Shown in pieces: positions 26,151-33,884 of a DNA stretch of 64,000 bases; position 1 is the first letter of the stretch; the number at the start of each line of letters is the position of its first letter. The stretch comes from Gluconobacter vitians (GTDB taxonomy: Bacteria; Pseudomonadota; Alphaproteobacteria; Acetobacterales; Acetobacteraceae). A program made the translations under genes and the position numbers. The stretch lies in assembly GCF_015244565.1 (NCBI RefSeq), contig NZ_JABCQG010000006.1, positions 1 to 64,000 of the forward strand, in the 5' to 3' direction. The notes under the pieces were generated by a model. The model had not been told where the DNA came from. It saw only the letters and a program-made list of their open reading frames with translations, and did not search any database.

Positions 26151-26465
26151 TTACAGCGGCCTCCGCGATGCGACACCCGGAACTTGGCGAGTATTATCGC
26201 GGACCTGAAGTCCTTCAGCCGTCAGCGTCGCGACCCACAAGGAACGCCCGGGAGAGACGTTCATACGGTCCAGGGTGACGCAGCCTTCGCGTTCCAGGTA
26301 TTCCAGATCCTCGCGGATATCCTCGACGCCAGCAGGTCGCCCCATCGTGTGAATGGCCATCAAAATGATGTCTGCATTCAGGCATCGGGTCGCCATCTGA
26401 GCGATGGCGTCCAGAACAAACCAGCGCCGATCTTCAATCAGCGAACGTCTTACAGCGGGGTTCAC
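26151..26465 (-). CDS. Winged-helix phage protein (Mu gp26-region)
   Basis: A 104-residue protein with the layout of the VpaChn25_0724-type winged-helix family found before Mu-like terminases (RRSLIEDRRWFVLDAIAQM; VEDIREDLEYLEREGCVTL; LWVATLTAEGLQV). It probably binds DNA; role unknown. The GTG start overlaps the small membrane ORF by GTGA, and it ends 3 bp before the small terminase. Confidence 0.8.
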   Translation of the reverse strand: MNPAVRRSLIEDRRWFVLDAIAQMATRCLNADIILMAIHTMGRPAGVEDIREDLEYLEREGCVTLDRMNVSPGRSLWVATLTAEGLQVRDNTRQVPGVASRRPL

Positions 26466-26593
26466 AGCCGCTCTCCTCGTGAAAGATGTGTAGGGGGAAG
26501 GCAGCTTGTTCCCTCAATCGAAGCGCTCAGAAGAGCGCCGAAGGCAAATGCCACCAATGCAGTCAGGACGAGGAGGCGCTGAAACTCACCCAT
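26462..26593 (-). CDS. Small single-pass membrane protein (43 aa)
   Basis: MGEFQRLLVLTALVAFAFG begins a 43-residue ORF with one hydrophobic helix (residues 7-26) and a short polar tail ending THLSRGERL. It overlaps the DUF2730 gene by 8 bp and the winged-helix gene by GTGA, so it fills an otherwise empty gap in a packed operon. It lies among lysis genes, so a holin, antiholin or release factor role is plausible but unproven. Confidence 0.65.
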   Translation of the reverse strand: MGEFQRLLVLTALVAFAFGALLSASIEGTSCLPPTHLSRGERL

Positions 26594-26885
26594 TCTCCAT
26601 GTGCCCTTTGATGATCGTGTGCAGCAGTTCCTTGACGTTCTTGATGTCCCCGTTCTGGGACTGCTGCCCGGAAATTACGCTCTGCATCATCTGCTCTAGG
26701 CGTTGTGATCGTTCCTGGTCGTCTCGACGATTTCGTTCCAGAGCGTCAACCCGACGGTCGAGGCCATGATGCCGCAGCCACGCAATCACCACCCCGAACG
26801 TGACGATTGCCCCCAGAAGGAAGAGGACAATCGCCAGCCACGACGGAAGAATTACGCCCGCAGCCACTGAGGCTGCGTTCGTCAT
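26586..26885 (-). CDS. Membrane-anchored coiled-coil protein (DUF2730, Mu gp25-like)
   Basis: A 99-residue protein with one membrane helix (residues 16-36, LAIVLFLLGAIVTFGVVIAW), then a charged coiled coil (RRVDALERNRRDDQERSQRLE). This is the DUF2730 family found in the Mu lysis region. It could be part of the lysis module. Overlaps its neighbours by one to eight bases. Confidence 0.82.
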   Translation of the reverse strand: MTNAASVAAGVILPSWLAIVLFLLGAIVTFGVVIAWLRHHGLDRRVDALERNRRDDQERSQRLEQMMQSVISGQQSQNGDIKNVKELLHTIIKGHMENG

Positions 26886-27271
26886 CAGCTCGCCGCAGTA
26901 CCTGAAGCAGCGGGAGTAGCGGTCGTGGCAGTCAGCTGCTCAGCTGGCACCAGCGCTGTCGCCAGCTCATAAATGGCCGACTTGATGTGGATCTGAACGG
27001 CTTCCACGGTCGGGACACTGAAACCGGCCGCCTTGGCCAGTGTCGAGAAATCGGCAATTGCCGTCTGGACGATCGGCTGTTCAGCTTCGAATTTGTCAAG
27101 CTGTGACTTCAGCTTGTCGATGCCGTTGTCGGTCGCGGTTACGGCCGAACGCACCGCCTGGCTGGCGATCTTCTGGTAAGCCGCGCCCCTGCCAGCGAGC
27201 AGGCTCGTCAGGAACGGGGTTGCCAGTCCGAGGACGGAAGCGACGGTGGCAGTATTGAACTTGAGACCCAT
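26885..27271 (-). CDS. Putative holin-region protein
   Basis: A 128-residue protein. The ATG at 27271 has AGGAG 6-7 bp upstream. Residues 8-28 (TVASVLGLATPFLTSLLAG) are weakly hydrophobic, followed by a helical segment (GIDKLKSQLDKFEAEQPIVQ) and an Ala/Thr-rich tail. It directly follows the endolysin gene (84 bp), so it may be a holin or lysis regulator. No family recognised with confidence. Confidence 0.65.
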   Translation of the reverse strand: MGLKFNTATVASVLGLATPFLTSLLAGRGAAYQKIASQAVRSAVTATDNGIDKLKSQLDKFEAEQPIVQTAIADFSTLAKAAGFSVPTVEAVQIHIKSAIYELATALVPAEQLTATTATPAASGTAAS

Positions 27272-27354
27272 GACGGGCTCCTCGTGTTGTATGGCACCGC
27301 GTTCACGTGCCAGATGAACCGTGCTGCCGCGCGCGCCCGCAACGGCCGGAACCG

Positions 27355-28059
27355 TTACGTCCAGTCGGGAGCGGTGAGCAGTCTGATCGCTGCATCCACA
27401 CGGGCATTCAATCGGGCAAGCCAACCACCGCCATACTGCGCAAAACCTCTGAAACTGCGGTACGCGGCCTCCTGCTGAGAGGCGACCGCATAGATCAGCA
27501 CGCGAAGGCGCGCGGCCTGCGCCTGAACAGCCTGAAGCGTGACCGGCCCGATCGTACCGTCTGAGGCGACCCCGACATCGTCCTGCAGCCGCCTACGGAA
27601 GCGATCGTTCAGCGCCCACGCCATCGTGTTGGCCGGAACATGCAGAAGGGCTTCAAGCGTGTCCTCGCCTATGTCGCCATCGATCTGAGGGGCGTCCAGA
27701 CACAAGACCCGCTGAAGCTGTTTTGAAGCCCGTGCCACGCCGCTGTTGAACGCAAAATCAAACAGCAGCAGATCCACGCCCGACGGAAGCTGATCGCCAT
27801 TGACGGCGCGCCAGTACAGAGCGCGTGCAATGGCTGTGAAGTCATCCTCGGTAATGGCCTGCATGACCGCTGTCGTGACCATGGAAGCATCGCCAAGCCA
27901 GCGCACCATGACAGGCGCGCTGATGCCACGCATTGTTCCGACAAGGTTGCCCTGTCCCATGACACCGGACGTCCAGTTCCCGGCATCAAAGCGATTGTTC
28001 TGATACAGCCCCTCGCGGGAAGACGTGAACTGTGCGGCGATATCGAAATTGGTCTGCAT
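27355..28059 (-). CDS. Endolysin, GH108-type N-acetylmuramidase
   Basis: A 234-residue enzyme. The N-terminal GH108 domain keeps the catalytic Glu context (REGLYQNNRFDAGNWTSG, Glu16) and GQGNLVGTMRGIS, then LLLFDFAFNSGVARASKQLQ. The C-terminal 100 residues match the peptidoglycan-binding domain type 3 (DGTIGPVTLQAVQ). It cleaves the glycan strand at lysis. There is no signal peptide, so holin-dependent release is expected. It is first in the late lysis group, 58 bp after the activator gene stop. Confidence 0.9.
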   Translation of the reverse strand: MQTNFDIAAQFTSSREGLYQNNRFDAGNWTSGVMGQGNLVGTMRGISAPVMVRWLGDASMVTTAVMQAITEDDFTAIARALYWRAVNGDQLPSGVDLLLFDFAFNSGVARASKQLQRVLCLDAPQIDGDIGEDTLEALLHVPANTMAWALNDRFRRRLQDDVGVASDGTIGPVTLQAVQAQAARLRVLIYAVASQQEAAYRSFRGFAQYGGGWLARLNARVDAAIRLLTAPDWT

Positions 28060-28117
28060 GCCCGCAGACTAAGGGGACGAGAGTTTTTCAATCAGGGGCT
28101 GGAAACAGCCCCCCAGT

Positions 28118-28504
28118 TCAGAGCGCGAAGCCAAGCTGCCTGTCATCGCGAAAGATCCGGCTGCGCAGGTCATGATCTTTCTCGGCAGGCATGCCCAGAG
28201 CTTTTGAAACATAGGAATGCCGACAACCCACGCGTGACGCAATATCGCTGTTTGTCAGCCCCTGACAATGGAGCAGCGCAATGCGCCAGCGCCGACATAG
28301 GGGAACATCATATTTTTCCCCACCGCAATGAAGACAAAGCGCCTCGGCAACATCCTGCCCGTAAAGGGTGCTGAGCTTTGAGCCTTTTGCTTTGGTCGGA
28401 ACCCAGATCCGTCGGCCACCACTGCTTTCGACGAAAGACAATGCCTCCTGTTCACCAACAGCATCGACAAGCCATTTTATGGTGGCAGGCGGCACCACTT
28501 TCAT
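28118..28504 (-). CDS. Mor/C-like late-gene transcription activator (putative)
   Basis: A 128-residue protein. ATG 28504 has AGGGG about 12 bp upstream and lies after the early terminator; in-frame codons further upstream cross that terminator. The C-terminal half has a helix-turn-helix (LTNSDIASRVGCRHSYVSKAL). A Cys-x2-Cys and a third Cys (CLHCGGEKYDVPLC) may bind metal or be structural. Its isolated position between the early terminator and the lysis genes is that of Mu C or a Mor family activator, which switches on late transcription. Family call is moderate. Confidence 0.7.
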   Translation of the reverse strand: MKVVPPATIKWLVDAVGEQEALSFVESSGGRRIWVPTKAKGSKLSTLYGQDVAEALCLHCGGEKYDVPLCRRWRIALLHCQGLTNSDIASRVGCRHSYVSKALGMPAEKDHDLRSRIFRDDRQLGFAL

Positions 28505-28576
28505 AATTGAATTTCCCCTGATTTCTGCGCGCTGTAGCTCACACTGTACCACGCCGGAAATAATCATGCAGACAAA

Positions 28577-28604
28577 AAAAGAGCCCCGGGAAAGGGGCTC
28601 TTTT
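28577..28604. terminator. Bidirectional terminator ending the early operon
   Basis: AAAAGAGCCCC and GGGGCTCTTTT form an 11-bp stem around a short loop, with A and T runs on both sides. On the minus strand it follows the stop of the last early gene (28612) by 8 bp, and it separates early genes from the activator gene. Confidence 0.9.
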
Positions 28605-28611
28605 CTGATCG

Positions 28612-28890
28612 TCATTTGAGGTCATTCATTATGCCAAGTATTCCGCTGGCATGTCGTCTGCATTCCGTCGGAGAGATATCCCCGGCGGCTGCCAGCGCGC
28701 TCAATCGCACCTGAAGATATCCAATTTCCAGATGTATTAGATCCCGGTTCTTCTCCAGCCCGCCATTCAATGCGGCGGAAATTTTCTGACGAAGACCGAT
28801 CAAGCTGCTTTCCAGATTCATCAGTCTTAAACGCTGCTCAGGAGACAAATCTGTCACTTCGCTTTTGCTCCCTTTCTCAGACGTTCGCAC
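28612..28890 (-). CDS. Hypothetical early phage protein
   Basis: A 92-residue, mostly helical protein (LRLMNLESSLIGLRQKISAAL; LIHLEIGYLQVRLSALAAAG). It is the last gene of the early operon, just before the terminator, and overlaps the previous gene. No family recognised. Confidence 0.7.
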   Translation of the reverse strand: MRTSEKGSKSEVTDLSPEQRLRLMNLESSLIGLRQKISAALNGGLEKNRDLIHLEIGYLQVRLSALAAAGDISPTECRRHASGILGIMNDLK

Positions 28891-29177
28891 CCGCCGATTT
28901 CAATAAGCCGATCCACACATCCATCAATCCGGAACTGGAAGCGACCAAGCAGCATGTAAACCTTTCCTCTGTTTTCCTGCCCCCATTCCTTGGCCGCTTC
29001 CAAAAGCATCTCGTCAATCAAGTCCCGAAGCTTTTTCTTTCCCTTCTCCTCTGTGCGAAAATCAAACGTCCCCATCTTTTCCAGACGCTTGCGCAAATCC
29101 TGTCTCGTGCGTTTCATGAAGTCGGACGTCGTGCAGTCCAGAAGCTCATCAACTTCCGTGAGCATAGGGTCATCCAT
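28854..29177 (-). CDS. Hypothetical early phage protein
   Basis: A 107-residue basic protein, strongly helical in the middle (TRQDLRKRLEKMGTF; KKKLRDLIDEMLLEAAKEW). It overlaps GemA at its start and the next gene at its end. Mu places Mor near here, but no Mor-like helix-turn-helix is visible, so no function is assigned. Confidence 0.7.
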   Translation of the reverse strand: MDDPMLTEVDELLDCTTSDFMKRTRQDLRKRLEKMGTFDFRTEEKGKKKLRDLIDEMLLEAAKEWGQENRGKVYMLLGRFQFRIDGCVDRLIEIGGCERLRKGAKAK

Positions 29178-29580
29178 GAGCCCGTTTCCCCCAATCCTTC
29201 AGCGCCTCGATCACGACACCGGCCTGTGCCCCGGACATGAAGTTCGGATCATCGACACCCGTCATCCGTTTCACGAAAGCCCGCAGGCTTTCCCGTGAGC
29301 CGCCGGAACGGAGCTTGTCCTGGTCTCCGAGATCCTTCCACAACGCAAAGACCTTTCGGACTTCCGGCCGGGAAGACATTGCGGGCTTCCTGGAAGGACG
29401 GAAGCCGTCCTTCCTGAACCCGTCCAGAACCTTGTCCAGCTCGGCAATGCTCATGTCCCGCATGGACCGTTTTCCGGTCTCCCGCTCCAGCCGATCCCGA
29501 AACGCATCCTCGTCCAGGCAAAGCTGCTTACGGGCGATGGAGAGTTTGGCGTAGCGCCCTTTGCGATTATCAGCCATCAC
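29170..29580 (-). CDS. gemA: GemA-like regulatory protein (DUF1018, Mu gp16)
   Basis: A 136-residue DUF1018 protein: YAKLSIARKQLCLDEDAFRDR, RSMRDMSIAELDKVLDGF and GAQAGVVIEALKDWGK. In Mu, gemA (gp16) is an early gene reported to affect host gene expression and DNA supercoiling. It overlaps neighbours on both sides in the early operon. Confidence 0.9.
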   Translation of the reverse strand: MMADNRKGRYAKLSIARKQLCLDEDAFRDRLERETGKRSMRDMSIAELDKVLDGFRKDGFRPSRKPAMSSRPEVRKVFALWKDLGDQDKLRSGGSRESLRAFVKRMTGVDDPNFMSGAQAGVVIEALKDWGKRAHG

Positions 29581-30254
29581 ACCGCTCCCTCGAGTGTGAG
29601 GGCGGGGCGGTTATCATCCATGAAGCGCGTGGGGGCGTGAATAACAGCCCGCAATGATCCTGGATGTATTGCCGAGATGTATGCTTTTAACTGGAGCTTC
29701 TCCGCCTCCAACTCCGCAATGCGGGCTTCCAGCGCGGCGACGTTGGCGGGGCGGTCAAAGAAAACAAATTTATTTTCTGGCGTATAATAGTCGTCGGCCA
29801 GCCAATCTTCCTGAGTGTATTCCCATAGGCCACCACCATCATGCTGGATAAAGAAGCGCGGGTTATTGCCCTCCGCATCCTTCCGGCGCTGTTCCGCCGC
29901 ACCTCGGGCTTCGGACTCTCTGTTGTAATTTTCCGCCGTCTTGATCGCCATAGGCGTTGGGCCGTTCGGGAACATGCAGGCAAGCGCTTGTACCTGCTCC
30001 TCTCGGCTTCGCTTCGTCTCAGTCGAAACCTCTTCAGGCCAGCTCACGGTCTGGCCACCGCAGGTTTCCCATGTGTCACGATTAACGGAAAACCTAAGGC
30101 CAGATGCGGTTTTGAACACTCGGAATTCTGGCAGATCATTGGGAATAATTACGAATGGCGCCTCGCCAACTTTCTGAACCAACAGCTTCTCAAACGTCAC
30201 GACGCAACCCGGACGGATCGCATCGAAGTCCCGTTCTTTCGAGATGTTTTTCAT
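29577..30254 (-). CDS. Hypothetical early phage protein
   Basis: A 225-residue protein. ATG 30254 has GAGGG 5-6 bp upstream and starts 8 bp after the DUF3164 stop; longer reads are shadows of that gene. It opens with MKNISKERDFDAIRPGCVV and has a C-terminal coiled coil (VAALEARIAELEAEKLQLKAY) ahead of a short tail. Middle segments (FVIIPNDLPEFRVFKTASG) look like a beta domain. No family recognised. Confidence 0.72.
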   Translation of the reverse strand: MKNISKERDFDAIRPGCVVTFEKLLVQKVGEAPFVIIPNDLPEFRVFKTASGLRFSVNRDTWETCGGQTVSWPEEVSTETKRSREEQVQALACMFPNGPTPMAIKTAENYNRESEARGAAEQRRKDAEGNNPRFFIQHDGGGLWEYTQEDWLADDYYTPENKFVFFDRPANVAALEARIAELEAEKLQLKAYISAIHPGSLRAVIHAPTRFMDDNRPALTLEGAV

Positions 30255-30261
30255 TACACCC

Positions 30262-30870
30262 TCACAGCGACGAGAAATTAAGGTCGATCTGTTTCCACGG
30301 AGAGTGAGGCGTATCTCGCTCGTGGAAACGCATGTACCGCTTGCTTCCGGCCGTAATGACGGCATCGGAAATGGCGTCTTTCGCCTGAGGCCATTTCGGG
30401 TGCGAGAGGTTGAGCTGTCGGAGCGACAACACCCGTTCCGTACTGATTTTTCCTGTCTTTGAATTGCGTGCGAAAGCGTTGCCCACGATGGCGCGCAGAT
30501 CGTCGGAAGCATCCCCGACCAGATCGTCCAGGATTTCGTTCATCAGCACGCGGGCCGCCTCGATCGCGGCCGTGACGGACTGATAATCCGTCACTGACAC
30601 CTCGACCTTCCGCACACCGTCAATGGCTTCAATGCGCAGACCGCCCCGCGATCCGCCCAACCGCGCACCGTAGCTTTCCAGAACGATATCCAGATAGGCG
30701 TCCACTTCGGCGTAAAGCTTCAGTTTCTCGTCCCGAAGCAACTCCTGAAGCGTGCGGGCCTGATCCACCAGCTTGTGCGCCGTGTCATGCGCAAGAAGAC
30801 GGCGCGGGTCGATCCGACGTGCCGGAATTCGGGAACCGTCCCAGGCTTCAATGATTCGTTCGTCTGTCAT
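30262..30870 (-). CDS. DUF3164 early phage protein
   Basis: A 202-residue protein of the DUF3164 family, common in Mu-like early regions: EAWDGSRIPARRIDPRR, RDEKLKLYAEVDAYLDIV, VTDYQSVTAAIEAARVLMNEIL. Its function is not established. It is 10 bp from the previous gene and 7 bp before the next. Confidence 0.85.
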   Translation of the reverse strand: MTDERIIEAWDGSRIPARRIDPRRLLAHDTAHKLVDQARTLQELLRDEKLKLYAEVDAYLDIVLESYGARLGGSRGGLRIEAIDGVRKVEVSVTDYQSVTAAIEAARVLMNEILDDLVGDASDDLRAIVGNAFARNSKTGKISTERVLSLRQLNLSHPKWPQAKDAISDAVITAGSKRYMRFHERDTPHSPWKQIDLNFSSL

Positions 30871-30880
30871 GATTTTACTC

Positions 30881-31144
30881 TCAATTCACGGAAGGATGGG
30901 AAAGCGGCACGACCCGCGCTTCCACGGAAATGGCCATGGCCGTGAGGCAGGCGATCGCAGCCGTCCAGACGAGCTGCTCGTCCTGGGCGGAAAGCGGTCC
31001 CGGCAGCTGATGATCCAGCTTGCCCACGGCTGTTTTCAGGACGTCGATTTCTCCCGCCAGCGACAGGGAAGGCGTTTTCAGGAAATGCGCCCGGCATTCG
31101 GATCGAAGAGCGGACGTCACGCCATCCAGCGATGCGTCCATCAT
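30881..31144 (-). CDS. Hypothetical early phage protein
   Basis: An 87-residue protein with a moderately hydrophobic C-terminal helix (LVWTAAIACLTAMAISVEAR). Two adjacent ATGs (31144 and 31141) are possible; both overlap the stop of the previous gene. It could be membrane-associated. No family recognised. Confidence 0.65.
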   Translation of the reverse strand: MMDASLDGVTSALRSECRAHFLKTPSLSLAGEIDVLKTAVGKLDHQLPGPLSAQDEQLVWTAAIACLTAMAISVEARVVPLSHPSVN

Positions 31145-31698
31145 GCCAACTCTCCTGTACCGGCGCCGCGTGACAGGAGGCCGCGCGAGATGTGCAGCAT
31201 GCGGAATTTTCCGGTCACCATTGCTCGGATCTGTGCTTCCAGAGCTGCGTTCCGACGTTCCAGCTGCTCCGCCCTATCGGCCTTGGCTTCGAGATCCTGC
31301 GCGAACGCTTCACCCTGCGTCTGGCTGATGGCGACAATGCCCAGCCCGCGCACCGCCGCCGCATCCCGGCGAAGCTCCTGCGACAGCGTCTCATAGAGAA
31401 CCCGGCACTCAGCCAGTTCATCGGTATCGAGATCCTGCGCCAGTTCATTCCGGACATCTGACAGCAGACGGTCTGAAGGCAGACGTCCCAGAAGCCGGAT
31501 CGCAATACGGCGCGCAACCGCGTCCATCACTCCGTCAGGGCCAACCCGAAGCATCCCTTCAAGGGCGTCTTCTACGGTTGCCTCAACACTACAGCGGGAA
31601 AACAGGTCGATCAGCACGGACTGCACATAAGGCAGCTGCGCAATATCAAAATTCGTAACCTGGGAAGCGGATTCCCGAAGCATGGCAACAGCGTTCAT
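31141..31698 (-). CDS. Hypothetical early phage protein
   Basis: A 185-residue acidic helical protein (DALEGMLRVGPDGVMDAVARR; then a coiled coil DLEAKADRAEQLERRNAALEA). Overlaps the next and previous genes by four bases. No conserved motif recognised. Confidence 0.7.
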   Translation of the reverse strand: MNAVAMLRESASQVTNFDIAQLPYVQSVLIDLFSRCSVEATVEDALEGMLRVGPDGVMDAVARRIAIRLLGRLPSDRLLSDVRNELAQDLDTDELAECRVLYETLSQELRRDAAAVRGLGIVAISQTQGEAFAQDLEAKADRAEQLERRNAALEAQIRAMVTGKFRMLHISRGLLSRGAGTGELA

Positions 31699-31958
31699 GA
31701 CGCATCTCCAAGGGCAAGCACGTCGCCCACAGTCAGGTTTTCGGGGTAGTAGGCGACCGCATCGATAATGATCCGTTGCCCTGCTGAAGGACGTTTGATC
31801 GGATTGTTGGCGCGACTGGTCTTCAGATACGAAACAGGCCAGCCGCGCGGCAGTCGGTTGAAGTAGCTCGCAACAGTGCGACGGCCATATTCGGCACTCA
31901 CCCCGTGCGTTTCGGCCAGTTCAACACCGATCTGCTGGATGGATTTCACGCCGCGCAT
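31695..31958 (-). CDS. Hypothetical early phage protein
   Basis: An 87-residue basic protein. The start (KSIQQIGVELAETHGVSAEYG) followed by RTVASYFNRLPRGWPVSYLK is suggestive of a small DNA-binding fold. It overlaps the IS5-domain gene by 13 bp. No family recognised. Confidence 0.68.
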   Translation of the reverse strand: MRGVKSIQQIGVELAETHGVSAEYGRRTVASYFNRLPRGWPVSYLKTSRANNPIKRPSAGQRIIIDAVAYYPENLTVGDVLALGDAS

Positions 31959-32632
31959 GGCATGTCTTCCTCAACTGGAGCGATAATCGGAAACAGCCCG
32001 CGTGCCGCCAGCAGCGCACCGGTCGGATGCGACCGGAACTGATCCTCGGTTACCATCAGCCACAGATCACCGTTGCGACGTTCCATGAGGTTCGCCAGGA
32101 CACGGTCCATCACATCAATCTGGGCCCAATGGATCAGACGATTACGCAGGCGTCGGTACGGCACACCGTATTCGGCCGGTACGTCGCTCCACCGCAGGCC
32201 ATGACGCAGGACATGCACGATCGCGCTCAGAACATTCCGATCATCAAGGCGGCCAATCCCATGCGGGAGCGGCAGAAACGGCTCGACCCGTTCCATCTGC
32301 TCATCCGTCAACCAGATCGTCTGTTCTGGAAGCTGTCCGGCCGCCACTACCGGGGGCTTAACCCGATAGCCCGCACAGATCGCCCGACCGGATTCCGTCA
32401 AGGTGGCGAACCCATCTGGATCCAGCACGGTCGCACCGCAGGCCAGAAGGAATTCCCATGGCCCGGGCTCAGGCAGAACCGTCACGATCCCGTCTGTCAT
32501 CCGCCACCGGAACTCCCGTGACCCGCGCTCATGCCTCACACGTCCATGCTCACGCAGAAGCCAGAGGATCGCCTTCTGGCTCGGCGTTTTTCCCGCGCGC
32601 TCCAGGCGCGGGGCTGCTTTCACCACATTCAC
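31946..32632 (-). CDS. Early phage protein containing an inactive IS5 transposase N-terminal domain
   Basis: A 228-residue protein, GTG start overlapping the previous stop. Residues 15-90 look like a winged helix (QKAILWLLREHGRVRHERGS; ATLTESGRAI). Residues 106-183 match the IS5-family transposase N-terminal (DUF4096-like) domain: IWLTDEQMERVEPFLPLPHG, DDRNVLSAIVHVLRHGLRWSD, VPAEYGVPYRRLRNRLIHWA. The next segment (LWLMVTEDQFRSHPTGALL) lines up with the first DDE strand of IS5 transposases (MIDATHLKAHRTA), but the catalytic Asp position is Thr. The rest of the catalytic domain is missing. It is likely a DNA-binding regulator derived from an IS, not an active transposase. Confidence 0.8.
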   Translation of the reverse strand: MNVVKAAPRLERAGKTPSQKAILWLLREHGRVRHERGSREFRWRMTDGIVTVLPEPGPWEFLLACGATVLDPDGFATLTESGRAICAGYRVKPPVVAAGQLPEQTIWLTDEQMERVEPFLPLPHGIGRLDDRNVLSAIVHVLRHGLRWSDVPAEYGVPYRRLRNRLIHWAQIDVMDRVLANLMERRNGDLWLMVTEDQFRSHPTGALLAARGLFPIIAPVEEDMPCAA

Positions 32633-32847
32633 GAGAATGCCTCCTCAAGAGCGGACAGCACCTGAAAGACGCGCAGGTCCCCATCCAGTGATGCGAGGAA
32701 ATCCCGGATCACAGCCCGGGCTTCAGGGGAAATGCTGGCTGTCACCTGACGTTTGTCTGTGATCTGGAGGAAAACCTCGTGGATCTCGTCGTCCGTCCTG
32801 GCTTTGACAGCCTCGTCCTGGGACACATTGTTCGGTTTGCGTGCCAT
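32629..32847 (-). CDS. Hypothetical small early phage protein
   Basis: A 72-residue protein. ATG 32847 has GGAGGGAG upstream with good spacing, within the end of muB, so it is preferred to GTG 32856. It contains VFLQITDKRQVTASISPEARA. It overlaps the IS5-domain gene by four bases. No family recognised. Confidence 0.65.
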   Translation of the reverse strand: MARKPNNVSQDEAVKARTDDEIHEVFLQITDKRQVTASISPEARAVIRDFLASLDGDLRVFQVLSALEEAFS

Positions 32848-32852
32848 GGTGC

Positions 32853-33851
32853 TCACTCCCTCCCTGCGTAGGAGGGGAGTTCACCGTTCGTCAGAGAACT
32901 CCAGGCAGACTGGATGTCGCGTTCGGTAATCTGATTTCGTTCGTCAGATGCTGCGATCATCGACGCATAGCGCAGCGTCTTGTTCATGGAGCGAAGACCA
33001 CCGGGCTGCCCGGCAATCCAGCGGCAAATCTGAAACAGGCCCGTGTCTTCAATTCCCCAGGCATCAAAAATCGCCCGGGTATCTTTCGCCTGTGGCTGCT
33101 TCCGGTTTTTACGCATGCCGATACGAGAGAAAATCTGCGCATGAGAGGTATCGCGGGACATACCCTCAATACGGCCTTTCAACGGTTCGTTTCCCATGAA
33201 GACCAGACCGATCTGCGCCCGGTCGTTGATTGTCCGCAGCAGATCAATGGATTCCGTCTGGAGGTGCTGGGCCTCATCCACAATAATCAGCCCGTGTGAA
33301 CCCTGAACGCGCCGGATTAGGCTGGCCATCATGCGCGGGCCGCGCTTTTCCGCCGCGTCGACGATCTCCGTCAGTTCCCGCAAGACAGCCGTGGGCGAGC
33401 GCATGGAACTGTCTGCCGTCATCATCCAGACATTTGGCGTTTCCTTGCGGTACGCCTCCGCAGACATGGTTTTGCCCACACCTGCATTACCCGTGATCAA
33501 TCCAATGTCAGGACCGGTCTGGGCATACTCGAAGACACTGCGGAAGATGATTGCGCTTGGTGTCTCAAGGAAAGAGGGCTCCCGTGGCATCAGCTTGCGG
33601 ACTTGACTGCGCGTCCGAAGGCTCTCCAGCCATTTCTGTGCCTTCTCATCAATATTGTCGTTGCGACCGGTGTATTTTCCATGCAGCCACAGGCCTAACG
33701 TCCCCTTGGGGATGCTGCTCATCTGGGCCGCCTGGGCCAGCGTCAGTCCTTCCGCCTCCATATGCGCTTTGAAACGAAGAGCCGTTTCCGAAGGCGCAAA
33801 ACTCTCCTGTTCGCCGCCCATAGGGGCTGCGTTAATAACCGTTTCACTCAT
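32853..33851 (-). CDS. MuB-like transposition target-selection ATPase
   Basis: A 332-residue AAA+ protein. An N-terminal helix-turn-helix (LTLAQAAQMSSIPKGTLGLWL) is followed by Walker A GNAGVGKT (121-128), Walker B GLIIVDEAQ (187-195) and a sensor-type FMGNEP. It matches the B proteins of Mu-like phages, which form ATP-dependent filaments on DNA, recruit MuA-end complexes to targets and give target immunity. It lies directly after muA. Confidence 0.93.
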   Translation of the reverse strand: MSETVINAAPMGGEQESFAPSETALRFKAHMEAEGLTLAQAAQMSSIPKGTLGLWLHGKYTGRNDNIDEKAQKWLESLRTRSQVRKLMPREPSFLETPSAIIFRSVFEYAQTGPDIGLITGNAGVGKTMSAEAYRKETPNVWMMTADSSMRSPTAVLRELTEIVDAAEKRGPRMMASLIRRVQGSHGLIIVDEAQHLQTESIDLLRTINDRAQIGLVFMGNEPLKGRIEGMSRDTSHAQIFSRIGMRKNRKQPQAKDTRAIFDAWGIEDTGLFQICRWIAGQPGGLRSMNKTLRYASMIAASDERNQITERDIQSAWSSLTNGELPSYAGRE

Positions 33852-33884
33852 GATTTATTGACCTCTAAGTCGTGTTTTACTTGT

